Below are positions 8,330 to 17,025 of a stretch of DNA of 32,836 nucleotides, piece by piece; position 1 is the stretch's first letter, and every line of letters starts with the position of its first letter. A program made the position numbers and the translations under genes. Source of the DNA: Betaproteobacteria bacterium (GTDB lineage Bacteria > Pseudomonadota > Gammaproteobacteria > Burkholderiales > Burkholderiaceae_C); contig JAGWOZ010000013.1 of NCBI GenBank assembly GCA_028870715.1, positions 1-32,836 of the forward strand, given 5' to 3'. The notes under the pieces were generated by a model. That model saw nothing but the letters and a program-made list of their open reading frames with translations, had not been told where the DNA came from and did no database searches.

Positions 8330-10126
8330 TCAGCGCCGGCGCAGCCAAAGGCCGATGCGGATGAGCGCGTGGATCAGGACGCCTGCCAAGGCAAGCGCGG
8401 CAACGAGCAAGCCCAGGCGCTCGATCAGCGGCTGGTGGTCACGCGGCCGACCCGGCATGTAGACACCGTCGATGTTTTGCAACCGGCCCTGATCGGCGTG
8501 GCATTGCACGCACCGCAGCGCGTCTTCCTTCGGCGCCACCATGTGGGCAATCGGCCAATACATCTCCGTCTTCACAAACCCGTAATGCCCCGAATACGGC
8601 AGATGCGCGGCCTTCATGCCCGCGGCGATCGAGGTGTTCCAGTTGTAGTTCATCGTGTAGGAATCCTCGTCGAATCCAAACGAATGGAAGACGGCCAGGA
8701 TGCCTGTGCGCGTGTCATACGGCTGGTTGTTGTGATGGATCTTGAAGGGCCAGATCTTGGACTGGCCATCCGTGGGGCTGCCCTCGATGGCGTTGACCTG
8801 CACGACGCCGTTCTTCTCGTGGTTCTGGATTTTCTCCCCAATGTGCATCCAGGTTTCCGTGCCGTTGAACCAGCGGTACTGCGGCACCACGTTTTCAGCC
8901 CAGCGGAAGCTGCCTTTCACCCCCCAGTAGGTGTTCCAGCCACGCGCGTTCATGATGACCAGCGGTGAACCGTTGGGGGCCAGCTTGCCTGCGGTGGCGT
9001 AGTTCCAGTCCATCTTCGTCGGCAGCCCGCCACGTGCGAACTGCGGAATGTGGCAGGTCTCGCACGCAATATCGCGGGTGTGCATGTTCAGCGTCGACGC
9101 CACCAGGCTGGACTGCACGTTGTCGCCCGCGTGCGGCGCCTGGCCGTGGCAGGACTGGCAGGTCACGGCGTTGCCGTTGTGCGCCGCGCCGCGCATGTAC
9201 GCGCCCTGCTTGGGATCGGCATCGATCGCGTAATGCTCACCGCTGACGTTGTGGTCCGTCGTCTTGTGGCACTCCTGGCACGAAAAATTCAGGCCCTTGG
9301 CGTCCATGTGCACGTCAAGCGCACGCGGCGGGTCGTTCAGCGAGCTGTCGAGATCGCCGTGCTTGACGCCATTGCCCCCGCCTCCATAAAAGTGGCAGAT
9401 ACCGCATGTGTAGCGCGTGGGCGCCCCCACACGCTTGGCCACCGCAGCCAGATCCTCGGGCTCCACATAGGCCTTGTCGGTGCCGTAGACCTCGTTGCAG
9501 CCGGGCCGCACCGCGATCTTGGCCAGCGCCGGATTGCCCCCGATGAACGGAATCTTGCGGTAGGTCTTCGTCTTGTCATGGCACACCAGGCAATCCACAT
9601 GGTCCTCGGTGCGCTGGCTGAACGGGATGAACTTGTCCGGATCCTGGCTGCCATAACCGGCATGACAGACCGTGCAGAACTGCTCATTGCTCACGGGGCT
9701 TACGCAGAACGTGTTGTAGATCTCGTTCTTGCCCACCATCTGCTTGGTCTTCGGGTTCCACGCCTTCCAGGTCCAGTGGATGGTGGACATGACTTGCTTG
9801 GCAGCCTGCGTGTGGCAACTCAGGCACGCGCGGGTAACCTGCTCGGGGGATGTGAACGGGCCCTGAAGTTGTTTGAACTTGCTGTGGTCTTGCGGCGTCT
9901 GCGGCCCCACCGGGCCGTCCACTTCCTTGGGCACGACGTGCCAAGTTGGCGCGTCCGCCGGGCCCGCCGCATTGGCGTTGACGAATTGCTGGGCTGACTC
10001 GGCACCATACGCCGGCGCGCCCAGGGCGAGTAGCGTCGCGGCGAGCCAACCGATTGCCATGCGTGCCTTGCGCGCCAGGGACGTGCGATGCAAGCCCGAT
10101 GCGCTGCGCTGTGTGGCCAGTTCCAT
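8330..10126 (-). CDS. Octaheme c-type cytochrome, tetrathionate reductase (OTR) family
   Basis: Eight CXXCH motifs counted: CLSCH, CTVCH, CLVCH, CGICH, CQECH, CQSCH, CETCH, CVQCH; signal peptide from MELATQRS...; C-terminal TM helix. ORF-track extension to 10651 is an artefact. Confidence 0.9.
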   Translation of the reverse strand: MELATQRSASGLHRTSLARKARMAIGWLAATLLALGAPAYGAESAQQFVNANAAGPADAPTWHVVPKEVDGPVGPQTPQDHSKFKQLQGPFTSPEQVTRACLSCHTQAAKQVMSTIHWTWKAWNPKTKQMVGKNEIYNTFCVSPVSNEQFCTVCHAGYGSQDPDKFIPFSQRTEDHVDCLVCHDKTKTYRKIPFIGGNPALAKIAVRPGCNEVYGTDKAYVEPEDLAAVAKRVGAPTRYTCGICHFYGGGGNGVKHGDLDSSLNDPPRALDVHMDAKGLNFSCQECHKTTDHNVSGEHYAIDADPKQGAYMRGAAHNGNAVTCQSCHGQAPHAGDNVQSSLVASTLNMHTRDIACETCHIPQFARGGLPTKMDWNYATAGKLAPNGSPLVIMNARGWNTYWGVKGSFRWAENVVPQYRWFNGTETWMHIGEKIQNHEKNGVVQVNAIEGSPTDGQSKIWPFKIHHNNQPYDTRTGILAVFHSFGFDEDSYTMNYNWNTSIAAGMKAAHLPYSGHYGFVKTEMYWPIAHMVAPKEDALRCVQCHADQGRLQNIDGVYMPGRPRDHQPLIERLGLLVAALALAGVLIHALIRIGLWLRRR

Positions 10127-10200
10127 GAACGCCTCCTCGGATTGGGCGGATCGTTGTCCGCCTGTTTGTGTATTGGGTGCGTTGTAATACTGGTGCGGGT

Positions 10201-10242
10201 ATTTTGGAAAGGCCCCGACGAGCATCCTTTGATCCAGGTCAT
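10201..10242 (-). promoter_or_regulatory. Candidate FNR-type promoter of the octaheme cytochrome operon
   Basis: On the minus strand ATGAC-CTGG-ATCAA (10229-10242) and CAAAAT (10201-10206) separated by 22 bp, the spacing of a site centred at -41.5; ATG at 10126. Confidence 0.4.
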
Positions 10243-10470
10243 GCAAAGTCGATTTACCAGCGTGTTGGAGCTCACACGCACGCATTTGCGGCGACACTTT
10301 CATCCATCGGTATCGACGGGCTTTGCGGGCGCCGGCCGAGCGGGGCACGGGCACGGATGGCGATTCAATGCAGTGCAACGCGAGGCATGACACGGCGCCC
10401 AAACCCGGCTTTGGCACGACCGCCCCTGCCCCCGCGCCGAAAACTGAGCAACGGCTTTCCATGACCCAGC

Positions 10471-10515
10471 CGGTTCGCCGCCGAAAGCCCGGCAGCGTTT
10501 CGGGCCGGCGAGCCG
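10471..10515 (+). promoter_or_regulatory. Strong 16-bp leader hairpin upstream of the NrfJ-like gene
   Basis: CGGTTCGCCG/CGGCGAGCCG (10 bp, one G:U) stacked on CCGAAA/TTTCGG (6 bp) with a 2-nt bulge and 11-nt loop; no T-tract. Confidence 0.5.
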
Positions 10516-10550
10516 TCTCGGGATGGGGCCTTTGATGAGGATGGATAACC

Positions 10551-11249
10551 ATGATGAAGTTTTTGCTCACGATCTGCGTTCTTCTTGCGACTTGCTCACC
10601 GACGTGGGCCGGTGAAGGCCCGACGGCCACGCCTGGCGTGCCCGATGCCATTCACGGCAAGGTGCTGCAGACCATGGACGCCGGCGCCTACACCTACTTG
10701 CACCTGCAGGCCGCCTCAGGCGATGTGTGGGCGGCGGTGTACAAGGCCCCGGTCAAGGTCGGAGATGCGGTCAGCGTGGATCATGTCGTGCTGATGAAGA
10801 ACTTCGAGAGCAAGACGCTCAAGCGCACGTTCCCTGCGATCTACCTGGGCATGCTGGAGCCCGCCACCGGTGCTGTTGCGCTGGCTGCGCCAACTGCAGG
10901 GGCACAAGCGGGCGGCGGCGCCGATCCTCGGGTTGCCAAGGCCCAGGGACCCAACGCCTACACGATCGCACAGGTCATTGCGCAGAAAAATCAGCTTCAG
11001 GGAAAGACCGTTCTCATCCGGGGCCGGGTCGTCAAATACAACCCCCAGATCATGGGCAGGAATTGGGTTCACCTGCGCGACGGATCCGCAGCTGGCAGTG
11101 CGCAGTCCGATGAGATCCTCGTGACAACGAGCAGCGCGACGAAACTCGGCGACATCGTGACGGCCCGCGGCAGCGTGCGCACGAATGCCGACTTCGGCGC
11201 AGGCTACGCCTACCCTGTGCTCGTCGAACACGCCACACTGCAACCTTAA
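10551..11249 (+). CDS. NrfJ-like exported OB-fold protein
   Basis: MMKFLLTICVLLATCSPTWAGEG...IHGKVLQTMDAGAYTYLHLQAASGDVWAAV (GKVLxTMDAGxYTY is typical of NrfJ-type proteins) plus second half with GKTVLIRGRVVKYNPQIMGRNWVHLRDG OB-fold pattern. Confidence 0.82.
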   Translation: MMKFLLTICVLLATCSPTWAGEGPTATPGVPDAIHGKVLQTMDAGAYTYLHLQAASGDVWAAVYKAPVKVGDAVSVDHVVLMKNFESKTLKRTFPAIYLGMLEPATGAVALAAPTAGAQAGGGADPRVAKAQGPNAYTIAQVIAQKNQLQGKTVLIRGRVVKYNPQIMGRNWVHLRDGSAAGSAQSDEILVTTSSATKLGDIVTARGSVRTNADFGAGYAYPVLVEHATLQP

Positions 11250-11508
11250 GTCGGACTGCGGCACGGTTCGCCTGCCCCCGTCAAGGCCAGGCGGCCGCAC
11301 GGCGTCTTGCCCGTGCCCGTTGTGCGGGACGCACAGCGCGTGCGGAGGACCGGATTGGAGCGCTGCGGTGCCCGCGCGCTTGCGCCATGGCTGCGCTGCG
11401 CCGGCAAGGCGTGTACGCTCGGCGGTATGGTGCCCACGGCCCCCGCCCACTCCAGGAGATCCGCCATGCTTGCCCCCCACACGCTCGCCTTGCACATCGG
11501 ATCCATCC

Positions 11509-12288
11509 ATGGCTGAGAGCGAACCCCTGCATGCCCTGCGTCCGTTTCTGCGCAACTGGGTCTGGGAGCACGGACGCGTCGGAACCCGTTACCTGGACTG
11601 CACCTGTGGCGAGCTGCGGTTTGCCGAAGGCAAAAAGGCGCATTACGCAAGCGAGCCCCACCAGTATGTCTCGCTTCTCAAGGACGCTGAGCCGGTTGCC
11701 AAAACGGCCCCGTCGATTCACGAAGGAGGCCTGGCCCGGCTCTTGCGCGCCGCCCAGCAAGGACGCCCGGCCGAGGCCGGCTCCGCGGCCGAGGTGCAGC
11801 GCGCAGTCCACGACTGCATGGAACTGGGCCTCATCAGCGCCTACCAGCGCGATGCCGAGCAAGCTCGCGCGCGTTATGCCCTCGAGCCCCTGTTTGACGA
11901 TGAAATCCGCGCCGCGGTCATCGAGGATGTGCGACGACTCTGGGTCGGCGTGCGCGAGCAACTCTTGCGCTACGACTTCACCATCTTTTACGGCCTCCCG
12001 CAGGCATTGCTCATCAGCGACGCGCCGTTCACCGACTGGCGCGTTCGCGCCAAGCCTGCGTTGCCCTTCGTCTCGCTGCCGCTGGGACCGCATAGCCTGC
12101 TGGTGGGGACCCCGTCGGCCCGCACCAGCCGCGCCGCGCCGGTGCTGTGGAAGGAGGCCCCGGTCATGGGACCCTTCCGCGATCACAACCAGCACCAGGT
12201 CGAGAGCGCGCGTCGCTGGCTGGTTGCAACGACGGACGAGGCGCTGCTCGCCGTGCAGCCACGCTTTGCACCCGACGCCCCGGCGTGA
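11509..12288 (+). CDS. DUF4238-like hypothetical protein
   Basis: From MAESEPLHALRPFLRNWVWEHGR...; YDFTIFYGLPQALLISDAPFTDWRV...LPFVSLPLGPHSLLVGTP resembles the C-terminal part of DUF4238 proteins; family call tentative. Confidence 0.6.
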   Translation: MAESEPLHALRPFLRNWVWEHGRVGTRYLDCTCGELRFAEGKKAHYASEPHQYVSLLKDAEPVAKTAPSIHEGGLARLLRAAQQGRPAEAGSAAEVQRAVHDCMELGLISAYQRDAEQARARYALEPLFDDEIRAAVIEDVRRLWVGVREQLLRYDFTIFYGLPQALLISDAPFTDWRVRAKPALPFVSLPLGPHSLLVGTPSARTSRAAPVLWKEAPVMGPFRDHNQHQVESARRWLVATTDEALLAVQPRFAPDAPA

Positions 12289-12434
12289 CGCTGCGCCTGA
12301 GCCCGCGGATCGGCTGCGCCGCCCCGGCGACGCGCGAAGGCGAGCGCCGAGCGAACGCGATCGCCGAGCCTGCAAGGATCCGGGCCTGCCGCCGCGGGCC
12401 ACCGCAAAGCCGGCCTGCGGTGCCGCTTCCCGGG

Positions 12435-13283
12435 TCAAACGCCATGCCCGAGATGCGTACGCTCAACGTCGCGCGTGGCCGGCGCCCCGGCAGCGCCAGC
12501 CGATGCCTTGCGGTATTCGTCGGGGGTCAGCCCCATCATGCGGCGGAACATCGCGATGAATGCCGACGATGAGCCGTATCCAAGGTCGTGTGCGATGTGC
12601 TCAACCGTCTCCCCTGCCTCCAACAACGGCATGGATTTGACGGCACGAAGGCGCTGACGCCATTCCGCCAGCGACATGCCCAGTTCACGCTGGCAACGCC
12701 GCATCAGGGTGCGCTGCGTGGTGTGCGCGAACCCCGCCCATTGCGCGAGCGATCGCGTTGCTCCCGGCTCGGCTTGAAGCGCCTGCAAAACAGGGCGCAA
12801 AAGCACGTCCTCTGACATGGGCAAGAAGCTGCCCGCACACTCGGCCCTGGCCAATTGATCGACCGCGACCTGCAGCAGCCGAGACTCCTCGTCCGATGGG
12901 GGAAGCCCCGGGGGGCGCTGGCGCAAATGTTCAAGAAGCGCGCGCAGCAGCGGATTGACCATCAGCGCGCAGCTTGTCGTGGGCAACGCACCGCTCAGTT
13001 CCGGTGCGACATACAGCGAGCAGTGGCTGGCCTCCTGCCTGTTCAGGCCCCGATGTTCCAGATTGGGCGGCAGCCAGATGCCATATTGGGGAGGCGCAAG
13101 GTAATGGCGGTCGGCCAGCTTGACCTCCATCACGCCGGTAAAGGCATACACGAACTCGCCCCAGGCATGTCGATGCCGAGGATAGGTTCCGTGAGCAGGC
13201 ATGGATGCCGCGCGAAAGTAAATCGGGCTGGGCAGTGCCTCGCTGAATGGGGGGAAATGCACATGATTCGCTGGCGTGTCCAT
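12435..13283 (-). CDS. AraC family transcriptional regulator with cupin sensor domain
   Basis: MDTPANHVHFPPF...HRHAWGEFVYAFTGVMEVKL (cupin) and C-terminal double HTH ...VEHIAHDLGYGSSSAFIAMFRRMMGLTPDEYRK. Confidence 0.92.
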   Translation of the reverse strand: MDTPANHVHFPPFSEALPSPIYFRAASMPAHGTYPRHRHAWGEFVYAFTGVMEVKLADRHYLAPPQYGIWLPPNLEHRGLNRQEASHCSLYVAPELSGALPTTSCALMVNPLLRALLEHLRQRPPGLPPSDEESRLLQVAVDQLARAECAGSFLPMSEDVLLRPVLQALQAEPGATRSLAQWAGFAHTTQRTLMRRCQRELGMSLAEWRQRLRAVKSMPLLEAGETVEHIAHDLGYGSSSAFIAMFRRMMGLTPDEYRKASAGAAGAPATRDVERTHLGHGV

Positions 13284-13391
13284 GACGTGTCGTTGGCCGA
13301 TTGGTGCTATGCATTGTCGCAATTTCACTATATGAAGCCCAGGCGCCAGCCGGACAATGCCGGGGATCTTCACACGGATGCGACATGCACC

Positions 13392-14330
13392 ATGGATTCA
13401 CGTCGACCGCTCGACACCCTGGCGATTGTGCTCATGCTTGTGCTTTGCCTGGTCTGGGCCATGCAGCAAATTGCGCTCAAGGCAACCGCCGCAGACATCA
13501 CGCCAATCCTGCAAATCGCCCTGCGCTCGGGATTCGCTGCAGTCCTTGTCAGCATGCTCATGGCCGCGCGGGGAACACGCCTGTCGTTCGTCGACGGCTC
13601 GTGGCGAGCGGGATTGGCGGTGGGAGGGCTGTTCGCCCTGGAGTTCCTGCTCGTGAGCGAGTCATTGCGTCACACCTCCGCGGCACACCTGGTGGTCTTC
13701 CTCTACACGGCACCCGTTTTTGCCGCGCTGGGCCTGCACTGGAAGCTGCCCTCCGAGCGGCTGGCCCCATTGCAATGGCTCGGCATCACCCTGGCGTTTG
13801 CCGGCATTGCGGTGGCTTTCCTGAGTGGGCACCAGCGCCACGTCGCGGCCGCGCATGGCCAGATGCTGCTGGGCGACTTCCTTGCACTGCTGGCCGGTGC
13901 TGCCTGGGGCACCACGACGGTGGTCGTGCGCGCGACTGGCTTATCGCGGCTGCCGGCGGCGCAGACCCTGCTGTACCAATTGGCCGGGGCATTCGTGCTC
14001 CTGCTGGCCGGTGCCTTCTTGCTGGGTCAAACCACCTTCCATCCAACACCGCTGGCTTTGGGCGCCCTGGCGTTCCAGTCGGTGATCGTGTCGTTTGCCA
14101 GCTTCCTGGCGTGGTTCTGGCTGCTGCGACACTATCTGGCGTCCCGCCTGGGCGTGCTCTCCTTCATGACTCCGCTGTTCGGCATCGTGCTGGGAGCATG
14201 GCTCTTGGGTGAGCCGATCAGTCCCGGGTTTTTGACCGGGACCTTGCTGATTCTGCCCGGCATCGTCCTCGTCAGCGGATACGGGTGGCTGACGCAATGG
14301 GCTCGCGTCTTGACCGCATCGCGCGGGTAA
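13392..14330 (+). CDS. EamA/DMT superfamily transporter
   Basis: MDSRRPLDTLAIVLMLVLCLVWAMQQIALKATAADITP...; about ten hydrophobic helices, terminal ...FGIVLGAWLLGEPISPGFLTGTLLILPGIVLV. Divergent from the AraC gene. Confidence 0.92.
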   Translation: MDSRRPLDTLAIVLMLVLCLVWAMQQIALKATAADITPILQIALRSGFAAVLVSMLMAARGTRLSFVDGSWRAGLAVGGLFALEFLLVSESLRHTSAAHLVVFLYTAPVFAALGLHWKLPSERLAPLQWLGITLAFAGIAVAFLSGHQRHVAAAHGQMLLGDFLALLAGAAWGTTTVVVRATGLSRLPAAQTLLYQLAGAFVLLLAGAFLLGQTTFHPTPLALGALAFQSVIVSFASFLAWFWLLRHYLASRLGVLSFMTPLFGIVLGAWLLGEPISPGFLTGTLLILPGIVLVSGYGWLTQWARVLTASRG

Positions 14331-14730
14331 CGCACCGTCCGACGCGACGGCGCGCGCGATGTTGCGCCCTGGGTCACGGTAGCACGGCGGCTGGCGCGTT
14401 TGGACGCCGCTGCGATGCATTCGGCGGGATTGCTCCCACGACGAAGCGCGACGCGCCACAGCCGGGGGAGGCGCGGTGCAATTGCTCCGCAGCGACCTTC
14501 CCGCCGGCGATCGGCACCTTCGGCGCAGCCCTCGAGGCCGCTGCTGAATCTGCCGGGGATCCTCACTTCGGCCGCTCGCAGCTTCGTTGATGTGGCTGCA
14601 ACGCCCGGCTTCGTACACATTCGCATACATCTGCGTTCAGTTTCCTGTCACCAGATGCGCCGCCGAACCCGTTATGGCCCGCACAGCATGCTGCATGTCT
14701 TCACCACAACGGCAACCAAGGAACCGCACC

Positions 14731-15075
14731 ATGACCCCCTTTTCGTCCCGATTGAACAAAATCCTGCTTGGCTCGCTGACGCTGGCTGCCATCCTCGCCG
14801 CCGCCAGCGCGCATGCCGAAACCGCCTGGGAACGCGCCCACCCGCGCCGCGACCAGGTGCTGGACCGCACCCAACATCTCAATCGCCGCATCGCCCGTGA
14901 GCGCCGGGAACGCGAACTGACGCCGGCACAGGCGCGCGCCCTGCACGGCGAAGTCCGCCAGACGCGGCTGGAGCAGGCCGCCATGGCGCGCGCCAATGGC
15001 GGCTTCATCACCAAGTCCCAGCAAGCGGGCCTCAACCAGCAGGAGAACGCCATCCGCCGCAGCGTCGGGCCGTAA
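14731..15075 (+). CDS. Small exported hypothetical protein (predicted periplasmic, helical, charged)
   Basis: MTPFSSRLNKILLGSLTLAAILAAASAHA^ETAWERAHPRRDQVLDRTQHLNRRIARERRERELTPAQARALHGEV...; clear signal peptide. Confidence 0.75.
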   Translation: MTPFSSRLNKILLGSLTLAAILAAASAHAETAWERAHPRRDQVLDRTQHLNRRIARERRERELTPAQARALHGEVRQTRLEQAAMARANGGFITKSQQAGLNQQENAIRRSVGP

Positions 15076-15250
15076 GCGACGCCCAGCGTCAGTGTCCAGG
15101 GCGCAGGGCGTCGCCGATGGCCTCAACCATCCGTCGATGCACGCACTTGATCTTCGACGGTGCTGGATGCGGCTTCGCAGGGACACGCGATCCCCCATTG
15201 GCACACCTTTGCGCCCCGGCCTGAACGCCGGACTTTCCGGGATTCAACTG

Positions 15251-17008
15251 ATGAACAAGCCTTTCATCCCTGCGCAACGCATCGCTCGCCGTGCGGGCGC
15301 CTTGTGGGCACTGGCCGCAGCGGGCGCATTGGCGCTTGCGGGCTGTGCGGCGCAGGCCGCGCCCTTGGGCTCCGCGCCGAGCGTGACGTCGGCTCGGCAC
15401 GAGGCAGCCGCCTTGAATGCGGCCGCGCGCCTTCATCCCGTCGCCTTTCTTGACCGCATTGGCTGGGGGGCAAGCGCTGCGCAATTGCAGGAGCTTTCCC
15501 GCGTCGGAGCCACCCGATTTCTGGATGAGGAACTGCGCCCCGACCCCGACCCGGTCCTTCCACCTGAGGTGCGTCAGCAGATCGCCGCCCTGCAGTGCAC
15601 GCAGCCCCTGAGCCAGCTCATTCCGCCGCTCGTGCGGCAGATGAAAGCCATTCAGCAAGCCCGGCGTGGGGGCCAGGCCATCAGCGCCCAGCAGGCACAG
15701 GCCGCGCTTCAGGCGCTGAATCAGCGCAAGAATCAGCTCACGCAGGAGGCGATGACCCAGCAACTGCTGCTGGCGGTGTACGCCCCCAACCAGTTGCAAC
15801 AGCGCCTGACGTGGTTCTGGCTCAACCATTTCAACGTGTTCCGCGGCGGCAACATCGGACCCATGATGGCTGACTACACCCAGCACGTCATCGCGCCGCG
15901 GGCGTTGGGCCCTTTCCGCGATCTGCTGCAGGCGACCATGTTTTCGCCGCAGATGCTGCTTTATCTGAACAACGCGCAAAACGCGCGCGGCCACGTCAAC
16001 GAAAACTATGCGCGCGAGGTGATGGAGTTGCATACGCTGGGCGTGGGCGGGGGCTACACGCAAACCGATGTGACCAATCTGGCACGCGCCCTCACCGGCC
16101 TGGGCGTCGATCTCAGCGAGCGCCCGGTGCGCGTGCGCCCGGCCCTGCGCGGTGAACTATGGCAACACGGTCTGGTCGTCTTCAACCCGGCGCGCCACGA
16201 TCCCGACCCCAAGGTTGTGCTCGGCCACGTGCTGCAGGGCCGCGGACTTGAGGAGATCGAACAGGTCATCACCCTGCTCGCCGACGATCCGGCTACGGCG
16301 CGGCATGTGAGCCTGGAGCTCGCCCAGTATTTTGTCGCCGACCACCCCGACCCGGCGATGGTCAACGCAATGGTGCAAACCTGGACACGCACGCGGGGCA
16401 ACATGGGCGCCGTCCTGCGCACCATGCTGACCAGCCCGCAATTTGCCGCCAGCCTGAGTGCGCCCCAGTTCAAGGACCCGATGCGCTACGTCGTGTCGGC
16501 CGCGCGCGCGAGCTTCAACGGACGCATCATCACGAACACCCAGCCGCTCATCGGCATGCTGTACAGGCTCGGCGAACCCCTGTACGGACGGCAAACGCCC
16601 GACGGCTATGCCCTGAGTGGCGGCGCCTGGGACAGCCCGGGCCAGCTGACCACCCGCTTTGAGGTGGCACAGCAAATCGGCGCTGGTGCCCCGGCGTTGT
16701 TCGGCCCCCCACCGCCCTTCCTGCGCACGCGCCTCGTAGTCGACCCCGCGGATGCGGCGGGCACCATGGGTGAGCCGGGCTCGGCCATGACCGCAGCAGG
16801 GGCAATGCTTGCACAAGGTGGGGCAACGCGCGACGTGCCGCCCAAACTGCCGCCGCGGCGTCCCCCGCCTGATCTGGCACGCAGCACGGTCTTTCTCGCG
16901 GCTGAGACCGATCTGGGACGGGCCACGCTGCAAGCCCTGGCCCAGACCGACCAGCGCATGCGCTGGAACGCCCTGTGGCTGTCCTCACCCGAGTTCATGA
17001 ACGACTGA
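15251..17008 (+). CDS. DUF1800 domain-containing putative lipoprotein
   Basis: MNKPFIPAQRIARRAGALWALAAAGALALAGCAAQ (lipobox); FLDRIGWGAS..., LTWFWLNHFNV, ENYAREVMELHTLGVGGGYTQTDVTNLARALTG are hallmark DUF1800 motifs. Confidence 0.9.
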   Translation: MNKPFIPAQRIARRAGALWALAAAGALALAGCAAQAAPLGSAPSVTSARHEAAALNAAARLHPVAFLDRIGWGASAAQLQELSRVGATRFLDEELRPDPDPVLPPEVRQQIAALQCTQPLSQLIPPLVRQMKAIQQARRGGQAISAQQAQAALQALNQRKNQLTQEAMTQQLLLAVYAPNQLQQRLTWFWLNHFNVFRGGNIGPMMADYTQHVIAPRALGPFRDLLQATMFSPQMLLYLNNAQNARGHVNENYAREVMELHTLGVGGGYTQTDVTNLARALTGLGVDLSERPVRVRPALRGELWQHGLVVFNPARHDPDPKVVLGHVLQGRGLEEIEQVITLLADDPATARHVSLELAQYFVADHPDPAMVNAMVQTWTRTRGNMGAVLRTMLTSPQFAASLSAPQFKDPMRYVVSAARASFNGRIITNTQPLIGMLYRLGEPLYGRQTPDGYALSGGAWDSPGQLTTRFEVAQQIGAGAPALFGPPPPFLRTRLVVDPADAAGTMGEPGSAMTAAGAMLAQGGATRDVPPKLPPRRPPPDLARSTVFLAAETDLGRATLQALAQTDQRMRWNALWLSSPEFMND

Positions 17009-17025
17009 CCGTCTGGGAGATCATC

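Noticed and set aside
10440-10555. TPP-riboswitch-like strings (CTGAG..., ...CTTTGATGAGGATGGATAACC)
   Set aside because: Only loose word similarity; the conserved helices and spacing are absent and the downstream gene is not thiamin-related.
10127-10651. Upstream extension of the octaheme cytochrome ORF
   Set aside because: Residues before MELATQRS lack a signal peptide; the true signal peptide follows the ATG at 10126 and the extension overlaps the promoter and the divergent gene.
12400-12422. CACCGCA...TGCGGTG hairpin between convergent genes as a terminator
   Set aside because: 7-bp stem but no T tract on either strand; too weak to call.
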